Below, piece by piece: positions 36,583-44,461 of a stretch of DNA of 50,439 nucleotides. This DNA is from Bacteroidales bacterium UBA3143 (lineage in GTDB: Bacteria > Bacteroidota > Bacteroidia > Bacteroidales > Dysgonomonadaceae): positions 1-50,439 of the forward strand of contig DEZB01000031.1 in assembly GCA_002364735.1 (NCBI GenBank), written 5' to 3'. The notes beneath the pieces are model-generated. The model was given only the letters and a program-made list of their open reading frames with translations, had not been told where the DNA came from and ran no database searches. Each line of letters starts with the position of its first letter. Position 1 is the first letter of the stretch. The translations under genes and the position numbers were made by a program.

Positions 36583-37851
36583 TTAGAAACGACTCTTCCA
36601 CAGTCGTTTCATCCATTCCCTTATCTTATTTTCGGAAGCATTGTTCTGCGGTTGCCAAAATTGTTTTTGTTTTAGCTCCTCAGGAAAGAAATTGTCTTCT
36701 ACAAAGTTATTCTCAAAGTCGTGTGCATATTTGTAATCCTTACCATAATCCAACTCTTTCATTAATGAAGTGGGAGCATTGCGCAAATGTAAAGGGACAG
36801 GTAGATTGCCAGTTTCACGCACTATGCTTATTGCTTTGTTGATGGCCAGATAGGTTGAGTTGCTTTTAGTAGAAGTTGCCAGATAAACAGTTGCTTCGGC
36901 AAGAACGATTCGACCTTCGGGCCAACCAATCTTTTTCAATGTATCGAAACAAGCATTTGCTAAAAGCAATGCATTGGGATTAGCCAAACCAACGTCTTCT
37001 GCTGCAGATATTACCAAACGACGAGCAATGAAAGTGGGATCTTCGCCACCTTCAACCATCCGTGCTAACCAATATATTGCCGCATCGGGGTCACTACCGC
37101 GAATTGATTTAATAAAAGCTGAGATTATATCGTAGTGCATCTCACCCCCTTTGTCGTAAGCAGCAGGATTCTCTTGCAATCGTTCGGTCACAATTTTATC
37201 ATCAATCACAATTTTGTCAGATACATCTGCTTCTACCACCAAATCGAGTATATTGAGCAACTTGCGAGCATCTCCTCCTGAAAACCTAAACAGCGCAGTG
37301 GTTTCTTTCACCTCTATTTCTTTTTCTTTTAGAATGTGGTCTTGTGTCAATGCCCTTTTCAACAACGTAGCCAAATCTTTCGATTCCATCGACTTCAAAA
37401 CATATACTTGACATCTTGACAATAAAGGTCGAATGACTTCGAAAGAAGGATTTTCGGTTGTTGCACCTATCAGCGTTATTGTTCCTGTCTCTACTGCATG
37501 CAACAGTGAGTCTTGTTGTGATTTACTGAAACGATGTATCTCATCAATAAATAAAATGGGTGCTGAGGAGTTGAAAAAACGATTGCTTCCTGCTTTTTCT
37601 ATAACTTCTCGCACATCTTTCACGCCCGAGTTGATGGCACTCAGCTTATAGAAGGGAGCATCCAACACATTAGAGATGATATTGGCCAGTGTAGTTTTAC
37701 CCACACCAGGAGGACCCCAAAAAATGATAGATGGAATTCTTCCCGAGTCAATCATTTTTCGCAGCACCGAGCCTTTACCAACCAAATGTTCCTGACCAAT
37801 GAAATCGTCTAATGTCTGTGGTCGTAAACGTTCTGCTAATGGTGAATTCAT
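36583..37851 (-). CDS. rarA: replication-associated recombination protein A (RarA/MgsA, AAA+ ATPase)
   Basis: A 422-residue AAA+ ATPase related to clamp-loader subunits that acts at stalled replication forks. The N-terminus SPLAERLRPQTLDDFIGQEHLVG is typical; Walker A is GPPGVGKT (about 46-53), Walker B is LFIDEIHRF, sensor 1 is LIGATTENPSFEV, and FSGGDARKLLNILDL contains the sensor 2 arginine. The C-terminal half has RGSDPDAAIYWLARMVEGGEDPTFIARRLVI and the MgsA tetramerisation region. The length matches the family. A 9-bp hairpin (36586-36610) covers its last codons up to the stop. Confidence 0.97.
   Translation of the reverse strand: MNSPLAERLRPQTLDDFIGQEHLVGKGSVLRKMIDSGRIPSIIFWGPPGVGKTTLANIISNVLDAPFYKLSAINSGVKDVREVIEKAGSNRFFNSSAPILFIDEIHRFSKSQQDSLLHAVETGTITLIGATTENPSFEVIRPLLSRCQVYVLKSMESKDLATLLKRALTQDHILKEKEIEVKETTALFRFSGGDARKLLNILDLVVEADVSDKIVIDDKIVTERLQENPAAYDKGGEMHYDIISAFIKSIRGSDPDAAIYWLARMVEGGEDPTFIARRLVISAAEDVGLANPNALLLANACFDTLKKIGWPEGRIVLAEATVYLATSTKSNSTYLAINKAISIVRETGNLPVPLHLRNAPTSLMKELDYGKDYKYAHDFENNFVEDNFFPEELKQKQFWQPQNNASENKIREWMKRLWKSRF
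36586..36610 (-). other. 9-bp stem-loop at the 3' end of rarA
   Basis: gaaacgact (36586-36594) and agtcgtttc (36602-36610) are perfect inverse complements with a 7-nt loop. The stem is inside the last codons of rarA and ends one base from its stop codon. No T-tract follows on the - strand, so termination is uncertain; transcript stabilisation is another option. Confidence 0.5.
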
Positions 37852-37879
37852 ACGCTTAATTTATATCAAGTGGTTTATA

Positions 37880-37887
37880 CAAAGATA
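37880..37887 (-). promoter_or_regulatory. -7 box upstream of rarA
   Basis: On the - strand this reads TATCTTTG, matching TAnnTTTG, 28 bases before the rarA start codon. Confidence 0.42.
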
Positions 37888-38079
37888 CATATTTTTATCA
37901 ATAGGAAATAAAGGATATCCATTGCTTTTCATGAAGTGGTTCATTTTAGAGAATCACAAAACAAATCGTGATTAATAAAAAAGCCTTTTTTTGAGAGCTG
38001 TTTTTGGCAATCGTTAAGTCTTTGATGAACTAAATGTCAATATTCTTATTATATTTACTGTATAAAACAAAACAACTCA

Positions 38080-38487
38080 ATGAAGAAAATTTTTACTTTC
38101 ATAATCGTTTCCTTATTAATTCTTGTATCTTGCACGAACAGGAATGATACAAGTAGACAGAAATCAAACATCAACACCAGAGAGAACAACAACATTCATC
38201 AAGAGGACTTAGATGGTATATTTATCACTCCTGAGGACTCCATGAATGTAGAACAAAAAGAATTGCGAAAGAAAATGACAACCTTGATGAGAGAAAATAT
38301 AAAGTTGGAGGATGGTCGTTTTATTAATAAAGCAACTAAAAAGGATTTCGAAAATCAAGGCATCTCTACTACTTATTACTACCTTTTGCAAGAAAGCATT
38401 GATGATCTTAATGTAGCAATAGAAAAAGGTGGAATAGATGTGCAGAAGCTGTATGAGGATATATTAGAAGAAATGCCTGAAAATTGA
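38080..38487 (+). CDS. small hypothetical lipoprotein
   Basis: A 135-residue protein that I do not recognise. The signal peptide ends in LILVSC with Cys18 as lipidation site. The mature part is charged and mostly helical; residues 24-50 are Asn/Asp/Glu-rich and look disordered, followed by amphipathic segments (VEQKELRKKMTTLMRENIKLE, IDDLNVAIEKGGIDVQKLYEDILEEM). It is the first of two same-strand genes; the DksA/TraR-like gene starts 90 bases later. No functional link is evident. Confidence 0.7.
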   Translation: MKKIFTFIIVSLLILVSCTNRNDTSRQKSNINTRENNNIHQEDLDGIFITPEDSMNVEQKELRKKMTTLMRENIKLEDGRFINKATKKDFENQGISTTYYYLLQESIDDLNVAIEKGGIDVQKLYEDILEEMPEN

Positions 38488-38577
38488 AATCTACACAATC
38501 TTTAAAGGTTAACTGTAAAACAAGAAGCAAAATACAACTTCAATCACTTTTAAAAAACTGCCAATATAATTTGACTC

Positions 38578-38904
38578 ATGAAATACAGAGATATAAAACA
38601 GCTGATAAATCAAGAGATTGATAAAACTAAAAAATTGATTGAAATGTATGAAGAAGAAACAAAACCTGTAGCACCGGATTGTGCCATTGATATTCTTTCT
38701 CGTAACGAAGCAATGATTAGTAAGAATATAGTCATTACCTCACTATTACAAGCAAAATCAAAACTTTCAGCATTGGAATATCTCTTATCTAATGTCGGAA
38801 CTCGTGATTTTGGCAAGTGTGTGCGTTGTAGAAAGGAGATTCCTCTTGGAAGAATTTTGGTTCGTCCTGAAAGTTTATTGTGTGTCAAATGTTCTCAAGA
38901 GTAG
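38578..38904 (+). CDS. DksA/TraR-family zinc-finger protein
   Basis: A 108-residue cytoplasmic protein. An N-terminal coiled-coil pair (about 1-30 and 44-75) encloses a tip with APDCAIDILSRNEA, and a C-terminal C4 zinc finger has Cys81, Cys84, Cys102 and Cys105 in CVRC and CVKC. The length and layout match small DksA/TraR-like proteins, which enter the secondary channel of RNA polymerase and alter initiation. The tip is not the canonical DxxDxA of E. coli DksA, so its effect on polymerase may differ. Immediately downstream is a repeat cluster, whose first hairpin starts 9 bases after the stop codon. Confidence 0.87.
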   Translation: MKYRDIKQLINQEIDKTKKLIEMYEEETKPVAPDCAIDILSRNEAMISKNIVITSLLQAKSKLSALEYLLSNVGTRDFGKCVRCRKEIPLGRILVRPESLLCVKCSQE

Positions 38905-38912
38905 TTGAGATG

Positions 38913-38952
38913 GAAAATGTTTCAAAACATTTTCACGCCGGTGAAAATGTTT
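38913..38952 (+). repeat. two overlapping, mutually exclusive hairpins
   Basis: gaaaatgttt (38913-38922) pairs with aaacattttc (38925-38934), and aaacattttcac (38925-38936) also pairs with gtgaaaatgttt (38941-38952) around a GCCG loop. The middle arm is shared, so only one hairpin can form at a time. It starts 9 bases after the DksA-like stop codon and could terminate or stabilise that transcript. Confidence 0.7.
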
Positions 38953-38992
38953 AAAACTGATGAAACTTGCAAACACGCCGGTGAAAATGTTT
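38934..38992 (+). repeat. exact 19-bp direct repeat, 40-bp spacing
   Basis: cacgccggtgaaaatgttt occurs at 38934-38952 and again at 38974-38992, with start positions exactly 40 bases apart. Both copies are followed by a short aaaac run. The GC-rich GCCGG core stands out from the AT-rich surroundings. Confidence 0.8.
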
Positions 38993-39183
38993 TAAAACAG
39001 GTTATTTTCATTTTATGTCCTAAAAATGCCCCTTTTACGTCTCAAAAAATCAATTCCCGATGAAGAAATCCTATTTTAATCTGTCGAATCTTCAATTTTA
39101 TGCTGCTTTTTCTCTTTTTTTCACATTTTTCTGTCAATCTCACCCATTAAAACACCTTTTTGGCATTTTAAAACATTTTCACC
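38980..39183. repeat. 204-base interval bounded by exact 18-bp inverted repeats
   Basis: ggtgaaaatgttttaaaa (38980-38997) and ttttaaaacattttcacc (39166-39183) are perfect inverse complements. The interior holds no reading frame of note. Terminal inverted repeats around a short non-coding body resemble a miniature mobile element, but I see no target-site duplication that would prove it. Confidence 0.6.
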
Positions 39184-39234
39184 GTGGTAAATTGTATTTT
39201 CAACAGATAAACGTTTAATCCACCGTGGTTAATT
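39180..39234 (+). repeat. caccgtggt direct repeat pair, 41-bp spacing
   Basis: caccgtggtaaatt (39180-39193) and caccgtggttaatt (39221-39234) match at 13 of 14 positions and start 41 bases apart. The first copy overlaps the right arm of the 18-bp inverted repeat. The spacing is close to the 40 bases of the left-hand pair. Confidence 0.65.
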
Positions 39235-39321
39235 TAATTTCCACCTGTTTTTTGACACATCTTCTATTGAATCGTAAATAATAAGGAGCTATTATTTACA
39301 AATTAGCATTTGTATTTAAAC

Positions 39322-39999
39322 TTACCTTCTCTCAAAATGATGATCATCCCAATACTTACTGAAAGTATGTCCCCAACGAAAGCCTCGTCTTCTGAATTCT
39401 TTCACAACAATGTGTTCGGGATGAAACGTACCATTGACAGTTGTGTCCATAACTGCACCAAGCGGTTCATTTGGTAGATTTTGTGTTTTCCATCTCAATG
39501 GATTGAAGCGAGGGTTGATGTCTATCGCTAAGCCTTTTGCATGCATCGAATAGCTAATGTTGCGATAGCAGAAGCTGTATGTGTTATTGTTGACCATAGA
39601 TAGGCTGTCACTCCAGTTGTATGCAGCAATAGGGATTGCTTTCTCAACAACAAAGTTATTGTCTAACATAAATTGAAAGAGCGCTTGTATATCGTCGACC
39701 AGTCGCTTGTTGGTCAATATTTGTCCTTGGTGTAGCTTTTCATCGGTTGAAATGTAAATGACATCTATCAACTCCAGTTCATCAATTACTGTTTGTGGTG
39801 CATTTGAACCCTTGATGGATTCTGCAAAGGTGTAATGGCTGTCGATAATTAAAGTATCGGGATTGTTTTGTGACAGTTTTTCTTCTACTTCTTCTTTAGT
39901 TTCCATTGTTTTAAGTGTGCTTTTTACAGAATCACTCTTCTTATGATTGCACCCATACAATCCAGCAATCGATATCAAACAAATTAGAAAATAGCGCAT
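39322..39999 (-). CDS. M15-family peptidase-like lipoprotein (D-Ala-D-Ala carboxypeptidase-like)
   Basis: A 225-residue lipoprotein from the chosen start. The frame extends 27 bases further, but MRYFLICLISIAGLYGC is a standard lipoprotein signal with Cys17, so the start is set at 39999. The C-terminal domain shows the M15 zinc-site pattern: His and Asp in SMHAKGLAIDINPRFNP (about His153 and Asp160) and the terminal DDHHFE. GFRWGHTFSKYWDDHHFE is the typical C-terminal block. The family includes VanY-type D,D- and L,D-carboxypeptidases that trim peptidoglycan, acting in the periplasm. It is a single gene, and its promoter-like box is 25 bases upstream. Confidence 0.86.
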   Translation of the reverse strand: MRYFLICLISIAGLYGCNHKKSDSVKSTLKTMETKEEVEEKLSQNNPDTLIIDSHYTFAESIKGSNAPQTVIDELELIDVIYISTDEKLHQGQILTNKRLVDDIQALFQFMLDNNFVVEKAIPIAAYNWSDSLSMVNNNTYSFCYRNISYSMHAKGLAIDINPRFNPLRWKTQNLPNEPLGAVMDTTVNGTFHPEHIVVKEFRRRGFRWGHTFSKYWDDHHFERR

Positions 40000-40023
40000 G
40001 ATTAGTAGTCCTTTAAACTTCAG

Positions 40024-40031
40024 CAAATATA
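40024..40031 (-). promoter_or_regulatory. -7 box upstream of the M15 peptidase gene
   Basis: On the - strand this reads TATATTTG, matching TAnnTTTG, 24 bases before the chosen start. The position supports the shorter start at 39999. Confidence 0.4.
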
Positions 40032-40122
40032 CTAATTTGTATTTAAAGTCAGAAATAGAAGTTGTTTTTGTCTCTTCCGAAATATTTTTGAGCAGTGAGA
40101 CGTCTAATTTAAGTTAATTTAT

Positions 40123-40130
40123 TACATTTG
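40123..40130 (+). promoter_or_regulatory. -7 box upstream of the HhH protein gene
   Basis: TACATTTG fits TAnnTTTG and lies 55 bases before the start codon. No -33 box at standard spacing is obvious. Confidence 0.38.
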
Positions 40131-40185
40131 CTTTTTGATATTCTAATATGATCTTCACAATCATCATGTAATTAGATATAAGTTA

Positions 40186-42240
40186 ATGATTCGCTACGTA
40201 ACTCTCTGCATAATTATTGCTCTGTGTATGTTGACTACATTTGTAGTGCAAGGGCAAACAAATGATTGGCGCAACTATATTGAGCAAATGGCTGAAGAGG
40301 GTATGGACGAAACCTCCATCGAGAACATGTTTGAAGAGCTTAGTTTCAAGGAGCAAAATCCACTAAACTTAAATGCAATTACGAGAGAAGAGTTGGAGCG
40401 ATTTCCCTTGCTCTCAGGAAATCAGGCAAACGCTATTGCCGACTTTTTAGATAAAAACAGACCTGTTTACTCTGTGTTTGAGCTTCGCAATGTATATATG
40501 TTAGACTATGCAACTGTGGAGCTTATCATACCTTTCTTTTATGTTGGAGAATTATTACAAAAGAAAGAACCCTTCAATTTGGGGAGAATCCTCAAACACT
40601 CACGCCACAATATTCAAATGCGATTTGATAAAACTTTGAATAAAAGAGCTGGCTATGGTGATTTCTCAGATTCAATTTTAGCCAAATATCCCAATCGCAA
40701 ATACTTAGGTGAAGATTTTTATCATTCATTGAAATACTCCCTATCTTATCGCGATAAATTTCAAGCAGGAATTGTAGGTGAGAAAGATACTGGAGAACCA
40801 TTTTGGCAACCAGATTTTAGAAAGGGATATGACCATTATGGATTTCATCTCGTTTTGCGTGATGTGGGAAAAATAAGAACGCTTGCTTTGGGAGATTATA
40901 GATTGTCATTTGGTCAAGGTTTGGTGCTGAATAATGATTTTATGTTGGGTAAAGGATTTTTCACCAATGATATCATGAGACGAACAACTGCTCCAAAGCG
41001 ACATTTTTCAACTGCCGAAAGCAGTTTCTTTAGAGGAGCAGCAGCAGTAGTCCGACTACAAAATGTAGATGTAACAATGTTTTATTCAAATAAACTTATT
41101 GATGCAAATGTTTCTTCTGACAAAGAGATTACTTCTTTCAAAACAGATGGTTACCACCGTGTGCCTCTCGATATGAGCAAGCGAAACAATACGCAAGAGC
41201 AAGTGATGGGTGGGAATGTCAACTATCGTTTAAATAGATTTCAAGTGGGACTGAGTGGCATTCACCATGCTTATAGCAGAATATACAATCCTACTCTACG
41301 CTACTACAATGCTGATTATTGGCGAGGTAGGGAGAGCACAAATATTGGGGTGGACTATTCATATCGTTTCCCAAAATTCAATATTGCTGGAGAAACAGCT
41401 CGCTCTCAAAATGGGACAATAGCTCATATTCATATGTTGCAATACAACCCATCGTCTTTGGCTTCCTTCACGCTTTCATACCGTGACTATCCATCCACCT
41501 ATCAGGCTATGTACGCCAAAGCATTCGGTGATGGGAGTAGGGTGCAAAATGAAAAAGGAATGTACGTTGGCACAACTTTTTATCCATTTGCGAGGGTAAC
41601 TGTCTCAATGTATGGAGATGTAGTTAAGTTTCCAACACCCAAGTACAACGTTCAAGAACCATCATCAGCCCTCGATTTGTATGCAATGGCAACCTATAAC
41701 TTCTCGCGTGAAACTTTCTTCGAAATGCGTTACAAGTTTAAACGCAAAGATAAGAACGTTAATTATCCCGATGATAAAATAACTTCTGTTTTGCCTTATC
41801 AAACAAATAAATTGAGATTGCGCTATCTTAAAACCATGAGAAGTGGGTGGTATTATAGAACAACTGTTGATATTGCTAATTACCAAGTGCTCTATTTTCC
41901 ACATGAGTTTGGTTATATGATTTCTCAAAATTTTGGACATCGTGGAAATAAGACTTTACATGGAGATGGTTTTTTCGGTTATTTCAAGTCCGACACTTTC
42001 AATGCACGGTTGTATTCTTATGAACGCAACATTCTAAGCACGTTTTATATGCCTTCTTTCTATGGAGAAGGTATTCGTGCTGCTCTTTCTGTAAGGTGGA
42101 ACGTGATGGATAACCTCTCATTATCCGTCAAATGTTCACAAACGCGCTACTTCGATCGAGATGTAATAGGTACTGGCACCGAGCAGATAGATGGAAACAA
42201 GCGGACTGATATTTTCACCTATCTTGTCTTTAAGTTTTAG
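40186..42240 (+). CDS. exported helix-hairpin-helix protein with probable outer-membrane beta-barrel
   Basis: A 684-residue exported protein. A signal peptide (about 1-24, ending VVQGQ) is followed by an HhH region (about 58-120): NPLNLNAITREELERFPLLSGNQANAIADFLDK and the second hairpin SVFELRNVYMLDYATVELI. From about 140 to the end the sequence is rich in alternating aromatic and polar strands (TTFYPFARVTVSMYGDVVKF, LSLSVKCSQTRYFD) and ends in Phe (YLVFKF), as in outer-membrane barrels. Similar proteins are common in Bacteroidetes, but I know of no established function. DNA binding outside the cell is only suggested by the ComEA-like HhH fold. It precedes uup by 46 bases on the same strand. 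Confidence 0.78.
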   Translation: MIRYVTLCIIIALCMLTTFVVQGQTNDWRNYIEQMAEEGMDETSIENMFEELSFKEQNPLNLNAITREELERFPLLSGNQANAIADFLDKNRPVYSVFELRNVYMLDYATVELIIPFFYVGELLQKKEPFNLGRILKHSRHNIQMRFDKTLNKRAGYGDFSDSILAKYPNRKYLGEDFYHSLKYSLSYRDKFQAGIVGEKDTGEPFWQPDFRKGYDHYGFHLVLRDVGKIRTLALGDYRLSFGQGLVLNNDFMLGKGFFTNDIMRRTTAPKRHFSTAESSFFRGAAAVVRLQNVDVTMFYSNKLIDANVSSDKEITSFKTDGYHRVPLDMSKRNNTQEQVMGGNVNYRLNRFQVGLSGIHHAYSRIYNPTLRYYNADYWRGRESTNIGVDYSYRFPKFNIAGETARSQNGTIAHIHMLQYNPSSLASFTLSYRDYPSTYQAMYAKAFGDGSRVQNEKGMYVGTTFYPFARVTVSMYGDVVKFPTPKYNVQEPSSALDLYAMATYNFSRETFFEMRYKFKRKDKNVNYPDDKITSVLPYQTNKLRLRYLKTMRSGWYYRTTVDIANYQVLYFPHEFGYMISQNFGHRGNKTLHGDGFFGYFKSDTFNARLYSYERNILSTFYMPSFYGEGIRAALSVRWNVMDNLSLSVKCSQTRYFDRDVIGTGTEQIDGNKRTDIFTYLVFKF

Positions 42241-42260
42241 CAACCGTCCGTTTTTTTGAT

Positions 42261-42268
42261 TAATTTTG
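42261..42268 (+). promoter_or_regulatory. -7 box upstream of uup
   Basis: TAATTTTG fits TAnnTTTG and lies 18 bases before the ATG at 42287. A TTG that would start inside this box is therefore unlikely to be the true initiation codon. Confidence 0.42.
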
Positions 42269-42286
42269 CGCAAAACAATCACTTTA

Positions 42287-44158
42287 ATGGCAAACCCTTT
42301 ACTTCAAATAGATACGCTCACTAAATCGTTTGGCGACAAACTACTGTTTCAGGAAATATCCTTCGGAATTGCGCAAGGCGATCGTATAGGATTGATAGCC
42401 CGAAACGGAACGGGCAAAACAACCTTGCTAAATATTATTGCTGGCATTGAATCTTATGATTCAGGGCGAGTGGTTTTTAGAAACGATATCAGCTTTGCTT
42501 ACCTTCCCCAGTTGCCAGAATTCAACCCAGAGCAAACTGTATTGGAGGCTTGCTTTTCTTCTCAAAACGAAATTGTGAGATTGATTGCTCGTTACGAAGA
42601 GATAATATTGTCCGAAGATCAGGATAAACTGTCTGAAGTGCTCTCACAAATGGATATTATGCAAGCTTGGGATTATGAACAGCGCATAACCCAAATTTTA
42701 AATCGTTTGAGTATAACACAGCTTGATCAGAAAATTGGGGAATTGTCTGGTGGACAAGTAAAACGAATTGCCCTTGCCAATGTACTAATTTCCGATCCCG
42801 ATATTATTTTGCTGGATGAGCCCACCAACCATTTAGACCTTGAAATGGTGGAATGGTTGGAAGAGTACCTCAACAGATCGAATGCAACTATACTGATGGT
42901 GACGCATGATAGGTATTTCTTGGACAGGGTTTGTTCCGAGATTATTGAGATTGACGATAGACAACTTTATCAATACAAAGGAAATTATTCCTACTTCCTC
43001 GAAAAACAAGATGAGCGTATTCAAACGCAAGGTGCAGAGCTGAGTAAAGCAAAAAACCTTTTCCGCAAAGAGTTGGAGTGGATGCGTAAACAACCACGTG
43101 CACGGGGAACGAAAGCTAAGTCAAGAATAGAAGGTTTTTATTCGCTCGAAGAGAAAACAAAACAAGTACGCGATGAAAGTAACATTCAATTAGCTGCAAA
43201 GGGTTCCTATATTGGTAATAAGATATTTGAAGCGAAAAATGTATCGAAAAGATACGACGATATAGTAATTACTGAAGATTTCAATTACATTTTTACGCGC
43301 TATGAAAAAATGGGAATTGTTGGTAAAAATGGAACTGGAAAGTCCACATTTATAAAAATGTTGTTGGGTGAGGTTGCTCCCGATAGCGGATATTTTGATG
43401 TAGGAGAAACTGTCAACTTTGGCTACTACAGTCAAGATGGATTGCAGTTTAACGATCAAATGAAGGTAATTGATGTGGTTCAAAACATTGCCGAGGTGAT
43501 TGATCTGGGCAATGGCAGCCGACTGAGTGCTTCTCAGTTTTTACAACACTTTCTTTTTGCTCCTGAAAAGCAACACGACTTTGTATTTAAATTGAGTGGT
43601 GGAGAGAAAAGGCGACTCTATCTTTGCACCGTGCTCATTAAGAATCCTAACTTCTTGGTGTTGGATGAACCAACAAATGATTTGGATATAATTACGCTTA
43701 ATATTTTAGAAGAATATTTGATAAACTTCAAAGGCTGTGTTATTGTCATTTCCCACGATAGGTACTTTATGGATAAGGTGGTAGATCATTTGATGGTTTT
43801 TGAAGGAAATGGGAAAATAAGAAACTTCCCTGGCAACTATTCTATTTATCGCGAATGGTTGATAGAGGAGGAGAAGAAAATAAGTGAGGAAGCAAAAGTA
43901 ACCAAAATAGAAGCTCAAACTCAACTTGTACAACCCGATGTTAAAACCAAACTTACTTATAAAGAGAAACAGGAGTTTGAAGGATTGGAACAAAAAATTG
44001 CCGATTTAGAAAAAGAAAAAACAGAGCTCACTAATAAACTCTCGTCAGGTGAGTTGTCTTCCGATGAATTGGTGGAAAGCTCTAATAGGATTACTGATTT
44101 GATAGAGTTGATTGATGAGAAAACACTGCGTTGGTTGGAACTGAGTGAATATGATTGA
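42287..44158 (+). CDS. uup: ABC-F family ATPase (Uup-like)
   Basis: This is a 623-residue soluble protein from the ATG at 42287 (MANPLLQIDTLTKSF), preferred over an upstream TTG. Two ABC domains lack membrane segments: the first has ARNGTGKTTLL, LSGGQVKRIALANVL and LLDEPTNHLDL; the second has GKNGTGKSTFI, LSGGEKRRLYLCTVL and VLDEPTNDLDI. The linker contains ELEWMRKQPRARGTKAKSRIE, and the C-terminus is a coiled coil (about 545-610) typical of Uup. ABC-F proteins bind the ribosomal E site or act in DNA and translation quality control. The gene symbol is by architecture; resistance-type ABC-F function is not indicated. Confidence 0.93.
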   Translation: MANPLLQIDTLTKSFGDKLLFQEISFGIAQGDRIGLIARNGTGKTTLLNIIAGIESYDSGRVVFRNDISFAYLPQLPEFNPEQTVLEACFSSQNEIVRLIARYEEIILSEDQDKLSEVLSQMDIMQAWDYEQRITQILNRLSITQLDQKIGELSGGQVKRIALANVLISDPDIILLDEPTNHLDLEMVEWLEEYLNRSNATILMVTHDRYFLDRVCSEIIEIDDRQLYQYKGNYSYFLEKQDERIQTQGAELSKAKNLFRKELEWMRKQPRARGTKAKSRIEGFYSLEEKTKQVRDESNIQLAAKGSYIGNKIFEAKNVSKRYDDIVITEDFNYIFTRYEKMGIVGKNGTGKSTFIKMLLGEVAPDSGYFDVGETVNFGYYSQDGLQFNDQMKVIDVVQNIAEVIDLGNGSRLSASQFLQHFLFAPEKQHDFVFKLSGGEKRRLYLCTVLIKNPNFLVLDEPTNDLDIITLNILEEYLINFKGCVIVISHDRYFMDKVVDHLMVFEGNGKIRNFPGNYSIYREWLIEEEKKISEEAKVTKIEAQTQLVQPDVKTKLTYKEKQEFEGLEQKIADLEKEKTELTNKLSSGELSSDELVESSNRITDLIELIDEKTLRWLELSEYD

Positions 44159-44461
44159 TAGTTGTGCGCTGGATATTTGAGACACCTCTCTATCAACTCA
44201 ACCTTATAATCATTTGGCTTATTGATAATGAAGCACCCATCTTGAATAGATCAATCTACAGGTCCGCATCTACGAAGCTCGTGTTAGCTAATTATAAACA
44301 ATATACTACAGACAGTTTGGCTCCTATGGGAGCATGAAGTGCAGTATATTTAAAACTTTACACAATATTATTTTGATTCTTTTTTTTTACTGTTTATACA
44401 AACGACTTTCTGTTCCAAACATTTGAATGCATTTACACTGTCTATAGGATTATTCTTCCAT
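44159..44461. other. 303-base convergent intergenic region with a structured element
   Basis: This region lies between the 3' ends of uup (+) and sbcC (-). No convincing gene is present. It contains the hairpin element at 44300-44350 and an uninterrupted T-run around 44379-44388. I see no tRNA cloverleaf. Confidence 0.6.
44300..44350 (+). other. two-level hairpin element
   Basis: The outer arms aatatactaca (44300-44310) and tgcagtatatt (44340-44350) pair over 11 positions with one A-C mismatch. Inside is a perfect GCTCC (44320-44324), loop TATG, GGAGC (44329-44333). It lies about 140 bases after the uup stop with no T-tract directly adjoining. It may be a small structured RNA, a processed 3' end, or a member of a dispersed repeat family. 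Confidence 0.55.

Larger units (their letters stand above)
38905..39321. other. 417-base gene-free region with repeat cluster
   Basis: This region lies between the DksA-like gene (+) and the M15 gene (-), both ending into it. I see no coding sequence. It contains overlapping hairpins at 38913-38952, a 40-base-spaced 19-mer direct repeat, a distant 18-base inverted repeat, and a second direct repeat pair at 39180 and 39221. The middle, 39000-39165, is AT-rich and T-biased without recognised structure. Confidence 0.7.

Noticed and set aside
38934..38992. Possible CRISPR array from the 19-bp repeat with 40-bp period
   Set aside because: Only two exact copies, the repeat is short, the next similar units are inverted and diverged, and no cas gene is in the window.
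42266..42286. Upstream TTG start for uup
   Set aside because: The TTG falls inside the probable -7 box, and the ATG at 42287 gives the usual family N-terminus.
44155..44337. 60-residue open frame after uup
   Set aside because: It overlaps the end of uup and the hairpin element, has no signal or domain, and its length is expected by chance in a gap of this size.
44159..44461. tRNA or tmRNA gene in the uup-sbcC gap
   Set aside because: No cloverleaf, T-loop consensus or CCA end could be found; only a simple nested hairpin is supported.
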